Numbered from the stretch's first letter, positions 34,535-46,505 are shown. The stretch: 64,000 nt of DNA from Vibrio sp. DW001 (GCF_029016285.1 NZ_CP091975.1:62001-126000); one strand, 5' to 3'. Notes: a model not told the origin generated them from the letters alone. Translations and numbers: made by a program.

Positions 34535-36061
34535 ATGCAGTGGATTATAGAAAATCAAGAACTCGTTATTACTATTCTCGTTAGTGGTATTTTTTCGGCA
34601 TTTATTGTCGGTTGGTGGATAAAACAAAAGTATCAGTTTCAGATTCAGTTGCTAAAACAACAAGCGGAAGCCGACCAAAACTTGCTTAGTTCTAAAAACG
34701 AGCAACTTGAGCAGAGCATTCAGCGAACTCAAACAGAATTAGAACAGTTGGATATCGATAGAGATAAAGCGGCGCATGAATTAACACAAACTCATGGTCA
34801 GCTAATGGCTGCCATGGAAAATTTACGCCACTTTGATTCTGTAAAAAAAGAACGTTTGAGGTTTTCTCAACTACTTGAGCTTGCCAGAGAAGAGATATCA
34901 CAAAGAAAAGCGGAATTAAGAGAGCAACAAGCAAGGCATCAAGAAGAAAGTAAGGCCGTTCATGAAAAGGTCGAATTATTGGAGAAGGCAGAGCTGCGTC
35001 TAAAGCAAGAGTTTGAACAGCTCGCTAATAACCTTTTTGATGCCAAGACGGCGAAAGTTGATCAGCAAAATAAGCAAAGTCTTGAAGGGCTGCTCACACC
35101 GTTAAAAGAACAGTTAGAAGGTTTTAAAAAGCAGGTAACAGATAGCTATGGTATGGAAGCCAAAGAGCGGCACACACTGGTTCATGAAATTAAAAGTTTA
35201 CAGAAACTTAATGAGCAAATGACGAAAGAAGCCGTCAATTTAACCCAGGCCTTGAAAGGTGACAACAAACAGCAAGGTAATTGGGGTGAGGTGGTTTTGG
35301 CTCGAGTGTTAGCCGAGTCTGGCTTGCGAGAGGGGCATGAATATCAAACACAAGTTAGCCTTCAAGATGACGCGGGTAAGCGCTATCAACCGGATGTCAT
35401 TGTGTACCTTCCTCATGAAAAGCAGGTAATTGTTGACTCAAAAATGGCGTTGGTTGCCTATGAAAGGTATTTTAACGCTGAATCAGATGCAGATAAACAG
35501 CAGGCGATAAGCGATCACTTATCCGCATTACGCGGCCATATCAAAGGCTTAAGCCTTAAAGACTACCAACATCTAAAAGGCATACAGAGCCTCGATTATG
35601 TATTAATGTTTATTCCCGTGGAACCTGCTTTTCAGGTTGCGATTGAGGCCGACCCAAGCTTAGTAAAAGATGCGATGGAAAATAATATCATTTTAGTCAG
35701 TCCCACAACGTTGTTGGTGGCGTTAAGAACGATTGATAACCTTTGGCGTAATGAAAGACAGAATCAAAATGCAAAAGTGATCGCGGATAGAGCAAGTAAA
35801 CTTTATGATAAGTTAAGACTTTTCGTCACCGATATGGAATCGGTAGGGCAGTCATTAGACAAAGCGAATCAGAATTACCAAGGTGCAATGAGTAAACTGG
35901 CTACGGGTCGAGGAAATGTAATCCGGCAGGCAGAAAGCTTCAAAGAGTTAGGTGTCGAAGTTAAGCGCTCAATACCGACAAGTATTATTGAGTTAGAACA
36001 AAATTGCCTAACGGAAGCGTCGGCAAAAGAAAGACATCAGGCAGAGGATAAAGTAAACTGA
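34535..36061 (+). CDS. rmuC: DNA recombination protein RmuC
   Basis: 508 aa from ATG 34535 (MQWIIENQELVITIL); a TTG at 34502 is in frame. One N-terminal membrane helix (VITILVSGIFSAFIVGWWI) is followed by a long coiled coil to about residue 200, then the RmuC nuclease-like domain with QGNWGEVVLARVLAESGLREGHEY, YQPDVIVYLPHEKQVIVDSKMAL and the FIPVEPAF motif. It limits recombination at inverted repeats in E. coli. In many gammaproteobacteria it lies just before ubiE, as here. Confidence 0.92.
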   Translation: MQWIIENQELVITILVSGIFSAFIVGWWIKQKYQFQIQLLKQQAEADQNLLSSKNEQLEQSIQRTQTELEQLDIDRDKAAHELTQTHGQLMAAMENLRHFDSVKKERLRFSQLLELAREEISQRKAELREQQARHQEESKAVHEKVELLEKAELRLKQEFEQLANNLFDAKTAKVDQQNKQSLEGLLTPLKEQLEGFKKQVTDSYGMEAKERHTLVHEIKSLQKLNEQMTKEAVNLTQALKGDNKQQGNWGEVVLARVLAESGLREGHEYQTQVSLQDDAGKRYQPDVIVYLPHEKQVIVDSKMALVAYERYFNAESDADKQQAISDHLSALRGHIKGLSLKDYQHLKGIQSLDYVLMFIPVEPAFQVAIEADPSLVKDAMENNIILVSPTTLLVALRTIDNLWRNERQNQNAKVIADRASKLYDKLRLFVTDMESVGQSLDKANQNYQGAMSKLATGRGNVIRQAESFKELGVEVKRSIPTSIIELEQNCLTEASAKERHQAEDKVN

Positions 36062-36229
36062 CGGTCCGCAATTCTTACTGGTTTGTGAAAAACACACACC
36101 ATCTTCATATTGCCTACTTGCGGAGTTAGAATTGACTTAATGTACGTATGTATTTCTAATTAAGACTGAATGTATTGAATATTTTAAAGCAACAAAGCTG
36201 TTGTTAAGGTATTGCACAAGAGGAACACA

Positions 36230-37012
36230 ATGACCGATATAAGCCTAAATGAAAACTCAGCGATACCATCAGATGAGACGACACACTTTGGTTTTAAAAC
36301 GATAGCCAAAGATGAGAAAGTCGCCAAAGTAGCGGAAGTATTCCACTCTGTAGCAACGAAATACGATATTATGAACGATCTAATGTCAGGCGGTGTTCAC
36401 CGTATCTGGAAGCGCTTTACTATTGATTGTAGTGGAGCAAGACCAGGTCAAAAAATTCTGGACCTTGGTGGTGGCACCGGTGATCTGACGGCAAAGTTTT
36501 CTCGCATTGTTGGTGAACAAGGCCATGTCATTCTTGCAGACATAAATAACTCAATGCTGAATGTAGGCCGTGACAAACTGCGTAATGTTGGTGTCGTCGG
36601 TAACGTGCATTATGTACAAGCAAACGCTGAAGATCTTCCCTTTCCTGATGACTATTTTGATTGCATTACAATTAGCTTTTGCTTGAGAAACGTAACAGAC
36701 AAAGATAAAGCATTACGTTCGATGTTTCGTGTACTTAAGCCGGGCGGACGATTACTCGTGCTTGAGTTTTCTAAGCCAGTATTAAAACCATTATCTAAGA
36801 TCTATGATACTTACTCATTCCACTTGTTACCTAAAATGGGACAGCTGATAGCGAATGATTCAGAAAGCTATCGATATCTGGCTGAGTCTATTCGTATGCA
36901 TCCAGATCAAGAAACACTCAAAGGTATGATGGATGATGCTGGTTTCGAGCAAACCCGCTATTACAATCTAACGGGCGGTATTGTTGCTTTGCATCGCGGC
37001 TACAAATTCTGA
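36230..37012 (+). CDS. ubiE: ubiquinone/menaquinone C-methyltransferase
   Basis: 260 aa from ATG 36230 (AGAGGA upstream; the frame is open from 36212). SAM motif [17 protein letters not shown] near residue 75, the family motif [18 protein letters not shown] near 40, and [26 protein letters not shown] near 155. It methylates the ring carbon of ubiquinone and menaquinone precursors. First gene of ubiE-ubiJ-ubiB. Confidence 0.96.
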   Translation: MTDISLNENSAIPSDETTHFGFKTIAKDEKVAKVAEVFHSVATKYDIMNDLMSGGVHRIWKRFTIDCSGARPGQKILDLGGGTGDLTAKFSRIVGEQGHVILADINNSMLNVGRDKLRNVGVVGNVHYVQANAEDLPFPDDYFDCITISFCLRNVTDKDKALRSMFRVLKPGGRLLVLEFSKPVLKPLSKIYDTYSFHLLPKMGQLIANDSESYRYLAESIRMHPDQETLKGMMDDAGFEQTRYYNLTGGIVALHRGYKF

Positions 37013-37026
37013 AGTTGAGGTAACTA

Positions 37027-37644
37027 ATGCTTGAGCTAGGTTTGACGGATCAAATTGCTACAGCAGCAATAGAGACCACGATTAATACTCTGATTAAAGA
37101 CAATCCTGAACATGGGCGACGCTTAAACCGTCTTAAAGGAAAGGTGTTGCAAGTTCATCTTATTGAATTAAAAAAAACACTTACTTTCGTTTTTAGTCAG
37201 CAAGTTGATGTGTTAACGCATTATGAAGGTTCGCCAGATTGCTATCTTTCTCTTCATTTAACCGTACTTACACAGCTTAAAGACCAAAACAATATCACTC
37301 GCTTGATCAAGCAAGAAAAAATTGAGCTTGAAGGTGATTTGAAATTAGCTCAACAATTCTCTCAATTAATGAATGATTGTAAACCCGACATCGAGGAATG
37401 GATGTCCAGAGTGACGGGTGATATCGTCGCTCATACCGTTGTACAAGGTGTCAAAGACACGAATGCTTGGGTTAAGAAACAAGCGAATAAGCATCATAAT
37501 CATGTGGCACAAATACTGACAGAAGAATGGAAAGTCGCACCGAGCCCACTGGAAATTGCCAACTTTTGTAATCAGGTTTCAGACGTTGAGCTCCGTGCTG
37601 CCAAACTAGTTAAAAGCTTTACTCAATTGTTGGAGAAAGCATGA
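37027..37644 (+). CDS. ubiJ: ubiquinone biosynthesis accessory factor UbiJ
   Basis: 205 aa. An N-terminal SCP2 lipid-binding domain (up to about residue 120, with the [15 protein letters not shown] helix) is followed by a helical tail. UbiJ binds the hydrophobic quinone intermediates and, with UbiK, organises the soluble Ubi complex. It overlaps ubiB by 4 bases and lies 14 bases after ubiE. Confidence 0.92.
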   Translation: MLELGLTDQIATAAIETTINTLIKDNPEHGRRLNRLKGKVLQVHLIELKKTLTFVFSQQVDVLTHYEGSPDCYLSLHLTVLTQLKDQNNITRLIKQEKIELEGDLKLAQQFSQLMNDCKPDIEEWMSRVTGDIVAHTVVQGVKDTNAWVKKQANKHHNHVAQILTEEWKVAPSPLEIANFCNQVSDVELRAAKLVKSFTQLLEKA

Positions 37645-39275
37645 GACCAGCAGAGTTACGACGCCTGTATCACATCACTAAAGTTCAGTTAGAGTATGGT
37701 TTGGATGAATTAATTCCTGAACATGAACTGACTAAAACCCCCTTGCTTGCTCGTAAAGCGCTTTTTTGGATCAAGAATAAGCATCAAGACAAAGCGCTTG
37801 GCGTTAGGCTACGGTTAGCGCTCCAAGAATTAGGGCCAGTTTGGATTAAGTTTGGTCAGATGATGTCGACTCGTCGAGATCTGTTTCCTCCTCATTTAGC
37901 CGATCAACTTGCTCTTTTGCAGGATCGCGTAGCGCCATTTGATGGTCAGGAAGCAAAGGATCAAATGGAAAAAGCGCTAGGGGGAAAATTAGAAAATTGG
38001 TTTACGGACTTTGATATTGAGCCGTTAGCTTCCGCATCAATTGCTCAAGTCCATACTGCAAAGTTAAAAGATAGCGGTAGAGAAATCGTACTCAAGATCA
38101 TACGCCCAGATATTCGCCTTGCGATTGATGCGGATATTAAGTTGATGTATCGAATGGCGAAGATCGTTGCTAAAGCAACAGCCGAAGCTAGGCGCTTAAA
38201 GCCGGTAGAAGTGGTACGAGAGTATGAAAAAACGCTAATTGATGAATTAGATCTTCGTCGAGAAGCCGCTAACGCAATACAACTTAGACGGAATTTTGAA
38301 GGGAGCGAAGAGCTCTATGTTCCTGAGGTTATGACGGATTTCAGCAGTGAAGCTTTAATGGTATCGGAACGTATTTACGGTATTCAAGTTTCTGATATTG
38401 AAGGGTTAGAAGCGAACGGCACTAATATGAAGTTGCTCGCGGAACGCGGTGTTAGCGTTTTCTTTACCCAAGTTTTTCGTGACAGTTTTTTTCATGCAGA
38501 TATGCACCCCGGTAATGTGTTTGTGAATCCAGAGCATGCTGACAATCCACAATGGATTGGCCTTGATTGCGGGATCGTAGGTACGTTAAACACAGAAGAT
38601 AAACGTTATCTTGCAGAGAATTTTCTTGCTTTCTTTAATCGTGATTACCGTAAAGTCGCGGAACTGCATGTCGATTCCGGTTGGGTACCACCAGATACCA
38701 ATCTACAAGAATTTGAATTTGCTATTCGCATTGTATGTGAACCTATTTTTGCTAAACCGCTGTGTGAAATCTCTTTCGGTCATGTGTTATTGAATCTATT
38801 CAATACAGCCCGCCGTTTTAATATGGAAGTACAACCGCAGTTGATCCTGTTACAAAAAACATTACTCTATGTTGAAGGTTTGGGTCGGCAGCTCTACCCA
38901 CAGTTAGATTTGTGGGATACGGCTAAACCATTTTTAGAAAAGTGGATGGCTAATCAGGTTGGGCCCCAAGCGGTCGTTAATGCGATCAAAGAAAAAGCGC
39001 CATTTTGGGCGGAGCGATTACCTGAACTTCCTGAATTGCTTTACGACAGCCTTAAGCAGGGTAAGGCCATGAATCACAAAATGGAGCAGCTTTATACTGG
39101 CTACCGAGCGACGAAGCAACAACATGCTAAAGGGATATTAACCTTTGGTGTTGGCGCGACATTGGTTGTTTGCTCAGCGATTCTATTGCTAAGTCCTTAT
39201 CAGGATATTGCTATTGCTTCCGCTGTCACTGGTGTTTTGTGTTGGTTAGTAAGTTGGCGCATACACAGCAAGTAG
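37641..39275 (+). CDS. ubiB: ubiquinone biosynthesis protein UbiB (ABC1/ADCK atypical kinase)
   Basis: 544 aa, usual length. The KxGQ motif reads [15 protein letters not shown] near residue 77, the alanine-rich nucleotide loop is [11 protein letters not shown] near 127, and the catalytic segment is [13 protein letters not shown] near 287 with LDCGIVG after it. Two membrane helices end the protein ([18 protein letters not shown] and [17 protein letters not shown]). It is needed for ubiquinone synthesis as an ATPase of the Ubi complex at the inner membrane. Confidence 0.96.
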   Translation: MRPAELRRLYHITKVQLEYGLDELIPEHELTKTPLLARKALFWIKNKHQDKALGVRLRLALQELGPVWIKFGQMMSTRRDLFPPHLADQLALLQDRVAPFDGQEAKDQMEKALGGKLENWFTDFDIEPLASASIAQVHTAKLKDSGREIVLKIIRPDIRLAIDADIKLMYRMAKIVAKATAEARRLKPVEVVREYEKTLIDELDLRREAANAIQLRRNFEGSEELYVPEVMTDFSSEALMVSERIYGIQVSDIEGLEANGTNMKLLAERGVSVFFTQVFRDSFFHADMHPGNVFVNPEHADNPQWIGLDCGIVGTLNTEDKRYLAENFLAFFNRDYRKVAELHVDSGWVPPDTNLQEFEFAIRIVCEPIFAKPLCEISFGHVLLNLFNTARRFNMEVQPQLILLQKTLLYVEGLGRQLYPQLDLWDTAKPFLEKWMANQVGPQAVVNAIKEKAPFWAERLPELPELLYDSLKQGKAMNHKMEQLYTGYRATKQQHAKGILTFGVGATLVVCSAILLLSPYQDIAIASAVTGVLCWLVSWRIHSK

Positions 39276-39499
39276 GATAAAAATCGACGCTTAAAAGGAG
39301 GTGTATATTGTTAATAAACGTTTACATTCCTTTTTAATCGTTAACATTAAGGAATATATCAATTCTTAATCTACCCATGTGTAGGTAGTGGTGTTGTTGA
39401 GGTCACATTTTGCTTGCTTAATTTACGTGTACGCGGTAAATAACAAGTAAACTAGCACACTTATTTAAAGTCTTATTGTATAACCCGAGGTATTGGAAA

Positions 39500-39748
39500 A
39501 TGGGCGGTATTAGTATTTGGCAGTTGCTTATCATAGCAGTTATCGTTGTTTTACTATTTGGAACTAAAAAGCTACGCAACATGGGTGGTGATTTGGGTTC
39601 TGCAGTAAAAGGATTTAAAAATGCCATGAGTGACGAAGACGCGGCGAAAAAAGAAGCCAAAGACGCAGACTTCGAACAGCAAAATTTAGAGCAGAAGTCA
39701 GAACAGGCTTCTACTGAAGAAGTTAAAAAAGACAAAGAGAAGGTCTAA
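39500..39748 (+). CDS. tatA: Sec-independent protein translocase subunit TatA
   Basis: 82 aa from ATG 39500 ([25 protein letters not shown]); the frame is open from 39476. One membrane helix, the conserved FGTKKL hinge, then an amphipathic helix ([18 protein letters not shown]) and an acidic tail. It forms the protein-conducting oligomer of the Tat system for folded proteins. Confidence 0.95.
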   Translation: MGGISIWQLLIIAVIVVLLFGTKKLRNMGGDLGSAVKGFKNAMSDEDAAKKEAKDADFEQQNLEQKSEQASTEEVKKDKEKV

Positions 39749-39751
39749 TTA

Positions 39752-40129
39752 GTGTTTGATATCGGTTTTTGGGAACTGGTATTAATATCTGTCGTAGGTT
39801 TAGTAGTCCTTGGTCCAGAGCGTTTACCAGTTGCGATACGCAGTGTTTCAAAATTTATCAACAGCGCAAAGGCAATGGCAAATGGGGTAAAAGATGAACT
39901 TACCCACGAGCTGAAAATTCAAGAATTACAAGATAACCTTAAAAAAGCCGAGAAAATGGGGATGGAAGATCTCGCCCCTGATCTAAAAGCATCAGTTGAA
40001 GAACTGAAAAAAGCGGCTGCAGATGTTCAAAGACCTTATGCTACAGAGTCTAAATCAACGGATCCCGCTCAACCTGAAAAGGTGAATGCCGTGAAAGTTG
40101 ATGTACCTGAAGAAAAAAAGCCAGATTAA
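39752..40129 (+). CDS. tatB: Sec-independent protein translocase subunit TatB
   Basis: 125 aa, GTG start at 39752, 3 bases after tatA. The signature MFDIGFWELVLISVVGLVVLGPERLPVAIR has the TatB Glu in the helix and the GPERLP hinge. The amphipathic helix follows. Works with TatC as the twin-arginine signal receptor. Confidence 0.95.
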   Translation: MFDIGFWELVLISVVGLVVLGPERLPVAIRSVSKFINSAKAMANGVKDELTHELKIQELQDNLKKAEKMGMEDLAPDLKASVEELKKAAADVQRPYATESKSTDPAQPEKVNAVKVDVPEEKKPD

Positions 40130-40196
40130 TTTGGCTTCATTTTGATAGAGCTGCCGCAAGTGCAGCTCTTTCTGTTTTTCCATTTAGAGGTTAAAT

Positions 40197-40955
40197 ATGG
40201 CATCAGCCGAGCAAACCCAACCTTTGATTAGCCATCTACTAGAGCTGAGAAATCGCCTTTTAAGAGCACTATTGGCTGTACTCTTCATATTTGTTGGTTT
40301 AATTTATTTTGCCAGTGACATTTATGTGTTTGTTTCGTCTCCATTAGTTGATCGCCTGCCTGAAGGGGCTACGATGATAGCAACAGACGTCGCTTCTCCC
40401 TTTTTTACGCCACTTAAATTAACGCTGATAGCGTCTATATTTGTTGCTGTACCTTATATTTTGCATCAGGTATGGGGATTTGTTGCTCCGGGCTTGTACA
40501 AACATGAACGTAAGTTAGTTATGCCGCTTATGTTTTCAAGTTCGCTGCTTTTTTATTGTGGCGTTGCATTCGCCTATTATGTTGTTTTTCCACTTGTTTT
40601 CAGTTTTTTTACTGCTATTTCGTTAGGCAGTGTAGAGTTCGCTACTGATATTTCGAGTTATTTAGACTTTGTTCTTGCTCTGTTTTTTGCATTTGGTATC
40701 GCATTTGAAGTACCTGTTGCAATTATATTGCTATGTTGGACTGGGGCGACAAATCCAAAGAGCCTTGCGGAGAAACGTCCGTATATTGTTGTTGCCGCTT
40801 TTGTATTCGGGATGATGTTAACGCCACCCGATATGATTTCACAGACACTGCTCGCGATTCCAATGTGTATATTGTTTGAAGTGGGGTTGTTTTTCGCTCG
40901 TTTCTATATAAAAAAAGACGACGATGAAAGTAGTGAGGAGGAAACAGAGGCTTAA
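40197..40955 (+). CDS. tatC: Sec-independent protein translocase subunit TatC
   Basis: 252 aa with six membrane helices. The N-terminal [20 protein letters not shown] is the conserved signal-recognition segment, and later motifs [16 protein letters not shown] and [42 protein letters not shown] are typical. It recognises twin-arginine signal peptides. Last gene of tatABC. Confidence 0.96.
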   Translation: MASAEQTQPLISHLLELRNRLLRALLAVLFIFVGLIYFASDIYVFVSSPLVDRLPEGATMIATDVASPFFTPLKLTLIASIFVAVPYILHQVWGFVAPGLYKHERKLVMPLMFSSSLLFYCGVAFAYYVVFPLVFSFFTAISLGSVEFATDISSYLDFVLALFFAFGIAFEVPVAIILLCWTGATNPKSLAEKRPYIVVAAFVFGMMLTPPDMISQTLLAIPMCILFEVGLFFARFYIKKDDDESSEEETEA

Positions 40956-40964
40956 TATACTGAA

Positions 40965-40991
40965 AGCGAGTGATGTACTACTCGCTTTTTT
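40965..40991 (+). terminator. tatABC terminator
   Basis: AGCGAGT (40965-40971) pairs with ACTCGCT (40980-40986), followed by a T-run. Ends the tat operon before the convergent tatD. Confidence 0.85.
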
Positions 40992-41003
40992 ACTATTGTC
41001 TTT

Positions 41004-41038
41004 TCAAGATTCAAGATTCAAGATTCAAGATTCAAGAT
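41004..41038. repeat. five tandem copies of TCAAGAT
   Basis: Five exact copies of the heptamer TCAAGAT from 41004 to 41038. The array spans the tatD stop codon (41025-41027) and lies just after the tatC terminator. A short array like this can change in copy number by slippage. Confidence 0.9.
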
Positions 41039-41798
41039 TTAGCTTAAATAGTCGTTTAGCATTCTCCGTGGTTAAACGGTCTACTTCCGCAATATCCAAC
41101 GCCCTTAGTTCAGCAACTCGTTTCGCGACTAATGCGGTATATGATGGTTCGTTACGTTTACCTCGATGTGGCACTGGTGCAAGATACGGACAGTCGGTTT
41201 CTAAAATGACATAGTCTAGGTCTAAGCTTGGGATTACTTTGTCCATACCACCATTCTTGAATGTTGATACCCCGCCTAATCCAAGATGAAATCCGAGTTC
41301 GTTAATCGCTTTTGCTTCGTCAATGCTGCCACCAAAGCAATGAAATACACCGGTTAAAGAGCCATCCTGTTCGCTTCGCAATAAATGAAGCGTTTCTTCA
41401 ATTGAATCTCTAGTATGGATGACAATAGGTAACGACATCTCTTTCGCCCAGTTTAGTTGGGTAATAAAGGCGTATTCCTGTTCGGCTTTGTAGGTTTTAT
41501 CCCAATAGAGGTCAATTCCTATCTCACCAACCGCAATAAAATTGTGCTTTTCAAACCAAGAGTGAATCGTTGCTAGAGTCTGTTTGACCTCTCCATTTAC
41601 ATAACATGGATGTAACCCCATCATTGAGCGACAAACATCAACATATTGCGCCTCAGTAGCCAGCATGGGCTTGATTGAGTCTAGGTTAATGTTAGGCAAT
41701 AAAATAGTATCTATTCCCTGACTTAACGCCCTATGAATGACTTCTTTACGATCGTTGTCAAATTCGGAAGCGTATATGTGGGCATGGGTATCTATCAT
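41025..41798 (-). CDS. tatD: TatD-family metal-dependent hydrolase
   Basis: 257 aa TIM-barrel hydrolase. Metal ligands are visible in MIDTHAHI at the start, VGEIGIDLYWDK (Glu), VIHTRDSIEE, HCFGG and ETDCPYLAP near residue 207. TatD proteins are Mg-dependent 3'-5' exonucleases; E. coli TatD acts in DNA repair and is not part of the translocase. It is convergent with tatABC, not in the same operon. The C-terminus ...LFKLNLES ends inside the heptamer repeat. Confidence 0.92.
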   Translation of the reverse strand: MIDTHAHIYASEFDNDRKEVIHRALSQGIDTILLPNINLDSIKPMLATEAQYVDVCRSMMGLHPCYVNGEVKQTLATIHSWFEKHNFIAVGEIGIDLYWDKTYKAEQEYAFITQLNWAKEMSLPIVIHTRDSIEETLHLLRSEQDGSLTGVFHCFGGSIDEAKAINELGFHLGLGGVSTFKNGGMDKVIPSLDLDYVILETDCPYLAPVPHRGKRNEPSYTALVAKRVAELRALDIAEVDRLTTENAKRLFKLNLES

Positions 41799-41964
41799 GA
41801 TCGTATCTCTATTATTCCGAGTTTAGGTGATTGAGTAAATTCCTCTCAGTATATATTGAATTTGTGCTCTAGAGAGAATTTCTATCGCATTAAGCTCCTA
41901 TCCAATATCGACAATGATATAATACAAACTGTACATTGATTGATAAAAACGAATTATTGTCTAG

Positions 41965-43014
<1,050 letters not shown>

Positions 43015-43040
43015 CCTCTACTTAATGGCTTAGAAACTAA

Positions 43041-43068
43041 AAACGGTGTCAAATGACGCCGTTTTTTT
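43041..43068 (+). terminator. hemB terminator
   Basis: AAACGGTGTC (43041-43050) pairs with GACGCCGTTT (43055-43064) around AAAT with one G-U pair, followed by Ts. Confidence 0.9.
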
Positions 43069-43136
43069 GTTTTTATACCTGATTAACTGGATTTAGCGCT
43101 TATCTATACAAAGTTTTTTTAAATAACTCTTGCAAT

Positions 43137-43155
43137 GCGAATGAGAATGGTTATT
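43137..43155 (+). promoter_or_regulatory. Fur box and promoter of ryhB
   Basis: GCGAATGAGAATGGTTATT matches 13 of 19 positions of the Fur consensus GATAATGATAATCATTATC. It overlaps a likely promoter, TTGCAA (43130-43135) and TATTAT (43152-43157) with a 16-base spacer. Iron-loaded Fur bound here would block transcription. Confidence 0.75.
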
Positions 43156-43163
43156 ATTACCAT

Positions 43164-43332
43164 GTCTTCAGGAAATGATTCACTGTTTACCAAAGTAGTT
43201 GAATTTTATTTCTTATTGACACGACATTGCTCACATTGCTTCCAGTGTATTAAGCTATTAGGAAAAGCAGGATCCCATTCTGCTTGTACTAGTTATGCTA
43301 AGCGACATCTCTTGATGTCGCTTTCTTTTTTT
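43164..43332 (+). ncRNA. ryhB: RyhB small RNA
   Basis: The diagnostic RyhB core CACGACATTGCTCACATT followed by GCTTCCAG lies at 43220-43245 and is identical to the enterobacterial core. A Fur box and promoter lie upstream, and a terminator AGCGACATC/GATGTCGCT (43301-43322) plus T-run ends the transcript near 43332. The start near 43164 is inferred from the -10, giving about 170 nt; Vibrio RyhB is known to be much longer than the 90-nt E. coli RNA. It represses iron-using genes through Hfq-dependent pairing when iron is low. Its place between hemB and polA agrees with V. cholerae as I recall it. Confidence 0.92.
43301..43332 (+). terminator. ryhB terminator
   Basis: AGCGACATC (43301-43309) and GATGTCGCT (43314-43322) form a perfect 9-bp stem with a TCTT loop, followed by a T-rich tail. 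It doubles as part of the RNA. Confidence 0.92.
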
Positions 43333-43403
43333 AAGTCATACCTAATCCCATCCTTGTACAATACCGCTAGTTGAAAATAATTATCTTTTGTCCTATCGAG
43401 AAC

Positions 43404-43554
43404 TTTTCCACAATTAAGGATCATTTTGTGATCTTTATTTTCTCAAGTGTTTATCATTTAACATTTTGATTTTTAAAGATTTTATATAAATAAAATAGTC
43501 AATCCTTGTGGGTGTTTTTTAGGCGATCAGAAAGTACAAACAGACTTATCCACA
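43404..43554. promoter_or_regulatory. DnaA-box-like sites upstream of polA
   Basis: A perfect DnaA box TTATCCACA lies at 43546-43554 and a one-mismatch box TTTTCCACA at 43404-43412. They are in the AT-rich 340-base stretch between ryhB and polA, which holds no other gene. In E. coli polA expression has been reported to respond to DnaA, so regulation is possible. Confidence 0.4.
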
Positions 43555-43673
43555 GAAAACTTGATATGTTTTTGCAAATAACAGCCATATAGGTCTCGTT
43601 ATCTGAATGGATAATAATGGCCTTTCATGGCATTCTAAGTGAATAACTTTTCCCTGTTCTGGATTACAATCTC

Positions 43674-46472
43674 ATGGCAAGCATTCCTGAAAACCCATTG
43701 ATACTTATCGATGGTTCTTCTTATCTTTACCGTGCATTTCACGCATACCCCGATTCTATGAGTAATGGAGATATTCCAACTAATGCCGTTTATGGTGTAG
43801 TTAACATGTTGCGAAGTATGATGCGTCAATTTTCGACTGAAAAAATAGTTGTCATATTTGATGCCAAAGGAAAAACTTTTCGAGATGATCTGTATCCAGA
43901 ATACAAAGCTAATCGACCTTCTATGCCGGACGAATTACGCTGTCAGATAGAGCCTCTTTATAACGTAATAAGAGCAATGGGATTACCGTTAATATCTATA
44001 CCCGGAGTGGAAGCTGATGACGTAATAGGTACGTTGTCTTCTCAGGCATCTGCAGCGGGTATGCCAGTACTTATTAGTACTGGCGATAAAGATATGGCAC
44101 AGCTTGTTGACGAGAATGTAACCCTGATTAACACCATGACTAATGTTGTGATGGATAGGGAAGGAGTCATTGAGAAATTTGGTATCCCTCCTGAATTAAT
44201 TATCGATTATCTTGCGTTAATGGGGGATAAGGTCGATAACATTCCAGGAGTTCCAGGTGTAGGTGATAAAACGGCGACGGCACTTTTACAAGGAATCGGT
44301 AGTGTCGATGAGATATACAACAATTTAGATGGTATTGCGGCATTAGGCTTCCGTGGATCTAAAAACATGGCTAAGAAGCTTATCGATAACAAAGAAAATG
44401 CATATATGTCTTATGAACTCGCCACTATTAAGTTAGATGTTGAGTTAGAAGAGACACATGATTCCTTACTAAAACAAGAACCAAATCGCGACGAGTTGAT
44501 AGAGCTTTATGGCAAACTTGTATTCAAGGCATGGTTGAATGAGTTATTAGATGGTGGAACTGGCGTTGTTGAAGCTGATGATAAGTCTGGTCGTGCTGCA
44601 GGGGTATCGACAGGTAGTAATACCACTTCTACTCTAGATAACAGTGCGGTAAAGATAGACAGAAGTCAGTATGAAACGATTTTAAGCGCAGAGAGTTTTA
44701 ACCAATGGCTAGAGAAACTGAAAGAGTGTGATCTCTTTGCATTCGATACTGAAACAGACAGTTTAGACTATATGGTTGCTAATCTTGTTGGGCTTTCATT
44801 TGCCGTTGAAGAAGGCATCGCTGCGTATGTACCTCTTACTCATGACTACATGGATGCACCAGAGCAGTTAGATAGGGGATGGGTGTTATCACAACTCAAA
44901 CCAATCTTAGAAGACGATAGCCGTAAAAAGGTAGGTCAAAACCTAAAATATGATGCCAGTGTTTTGGCTCGATATAATATTGAAATGAAAGGTATTAAAC
45001 ATGACACAATGCTAGCTTCTTACGTTTATAACAGCGTAGGTGGTCGGCATGATATGGACAGTTTGGCACTTCGATTTCTGCAGCACAGTTGTATCTCATT
45101 TGAGGCGATAGCCGGTAAAGGAAAAAAACAACTTACGTTCAACCAAATAGATATAGATCAGGCCTCACCATATGCAGCAGAAGACGCAGACGTGACATTG
45201 CGTCTGCATAATCGTATATACGCTGAAATTGAGAAAGATGAAAAGATTAAATCGGTATATGAAGAGATAGAGATACCGCTTGTGCCTGTGCTCTCTCGCA
45301 TAGAAAGAACCGGAGTTTTTATTGATGACATGTTGTTATCCGCACAGTCTCAGGAAATTGCTGTTCGTTTAGATGAATTAGAAAAAGAGACGTATGAAAT
45401 CGCAGGTCAGGAGTTTAACTTAAGCTCACCTAAGCAGTTGCAAGCGATCTTGTTTGAGAAGATGGGGCTTCCAGTCGTAAAGAAAACACCGTCGGGTGCG
45501 CCTTCAACAAATGAAGAGGTTCTTCAAGAGCTCGCTCTTGATTACCCATTACCAAAACGAATCTTAGAGTATCGTGGACTCGCTAAGCTGAAATCAACTT
45601 ATACTGATAAGCTGCCTAAAATGATTAATGCTGAAACAGGCCGGGTGCATACCTCTTATCATCAGGCCGTGACAGCAACTGGGCGTCTTTCATCAACCGA
45701 TCCAAACTTGCAAAATATCCCAATTCGAAATGAAGAAGGTCGTCGTATACGACAGGCATTTGTTGCGCCACATGGGTGGAAAATATTGGCAGTCGATTAC
45801 TCCCAAATAGAACTTCGTATTATGGCTCATCTTTCTGGTGATAAAGCCTTATTAGATGCCTTCAAAAATGGGAAAGATATCCATGCAGCAACGGCAGCGG
45901 AAGTGATGGGAGTTAGCATTGAAGACGTGAGTAGTGAACAACGCCGACGTGCTAAAGCAATTAATTTTGGATTAATATATGGTATGAGCGCTTTTGGTCT
46001 GGCTAAGCAACTTGGTATACCTAGACACGAAGCTCAAGACTATATGAATACTTATTTCGAACGTTACCCAGGTGTTTTGCAATATATGGAAGACACACGT
46101 TCACAGGCATCGGTTCAAGGTTATGTTGAGACAATATTCGGTCGAAAACTGTACCTCCCAGAAATTAAATCTCGTAATGGTATACGTAGAAAAGCAGCGG
46201 AACGAGCTGCTATCAATGCCCCGATGCAAGGTACTGCCGCGGATATTATTAAAAAAGCGATGTTGTTGGTCGATAACTGGGTTCAGTCAGAGGGTGATGG
46301 GAAAGTGCGTTTGCTTATGCAGGTACACGATGAACTGGTATTTGAAGTGAAAGAGAGCGTATTAGCCGAAATTGAAATAAAAATACAGAATTTGATGGAA
46401 TCGGCGGCAGAAATAAATGTCCCCTTAGTGGCTGATGCGGGTCATGGTGATAACTGGGATCAGGCTCACTAG
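43674..46472 (+). CDS. polA: DNA polymerase I
   Basis: 932 aa, normal length. 5'-nuclease domain at the N-terminus ([55 protein letters not shown]). The 3'-5' exonuclease domain keeps [12 protein letters not shown] with both acidic residues. The polymerase domain has [51 protein letters not shown] and [11 protein letters not shown]. All three activities should be intact. It fills gaps in repair and removes Okazaki primers. Confidence 0.98.
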   Translation: MASIPENPLILIDGSSYLYRAFHAYPDSMSNGDIPTNAVYGVVNMLRSMMRQFSTEKIVVIFDAKGKTFRDDLYPEYKANRPSMPDELRCQIEPLYNVIRAMGLPLISIPGVEADDVIGTLSSQASAAGMPVLISTGDKDMAQLVDENVTLINTMTNVVMDREGVIEKFGIPPELIIDYLALMGDKVDNIPGVPGVGDKTATALLQGIGSVDEIYNNLDGIAALGFRGSKNMAKKLIDNKENAYMSYELATIKLDVELEETHDSLLKQEPNRDELIELYGKLVFKAWLNELLDGGTGVVEADDKSGRAAGVSTGSNTTSTLDNSAVKIDRSQYETILSAESFNQWLEKLKECDLFAFDTETDSLDYMVANLVGLSFAVEEGIAAYVPLTHDYMDAPEQLDRGWVLSQLKPILEDDSRKKVGQNLKYDASVLARYNIEMKGIKHDTMLASYVYNSVGGRHDMDSLALRFLQHSCISFEAIAGKGKKQLTFNQIDIDQASPYAAEDADVTLRLHNRIYAEIEKDEKIKSVYEEIEIPLVPVLSRIERTGVFIDDMLLSAQSQEIAVRLDELEKETYEIAGQEFNLSSPKQLQAILFEKMGLPVVKKTPSGAPSTNEEVLQELALDYPLPKRILEYRGLAKLKSTYTDKLPKMINAETGRVHTSYHQAVTATGRLSSTDPNLQNIPIRNEEGRRIRQAFVAPHGWKILAVDYSQIELRIMAHLSGDKALLDAFKNGKDIHAATAAEVMGVSIEDVSSEQRRRAKAINFGLIYGMSAFGLAKQLGIPRHEAQDYMNTYFERYPGVLQYMEDTRSQASVQGYVETIFGRKLYLPEIKSRNGIRRKAAERAAINAPMQGTAADIIKKAMLLVDNWVQSEGDGKVRLLMQVHDELVFEVKESVLAEIEIKIQNLMESAAEINVPLVADAGHGDNWDQAH

Positions 46473-46505
46473 ACACTTTTTAACTAAATAAGACCAAAAT
46501 ACATG

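Noticed and set aside
34335..34550. 71-aa plus-strand ORF upstream of rmuC
   Set aside because: No ribosome site or recognisable composition, and it overlaps the rmuC start; treated as intergenic.
41004..41038. Heptamer array as a CRISPR or integration site
   Set aside because: Units are only 7 bases with no spacers, and there is no integrase or cas gene nearby.
43135..43374. 79-aa plus-strand ORF in the hemB-polA gap
   Set aside because: It runs through the RyhB gene, its Fur box and its terminator, so it is a chance frame.
43404..43554. DnaA boxes and AT-rich DNA as a replication origin
   Set aside because: Only one perfect and one imperfect box, with no gidA, mioC, dnaA, rctB or parAB genes nearby; regulation of polA is the simpler reading.
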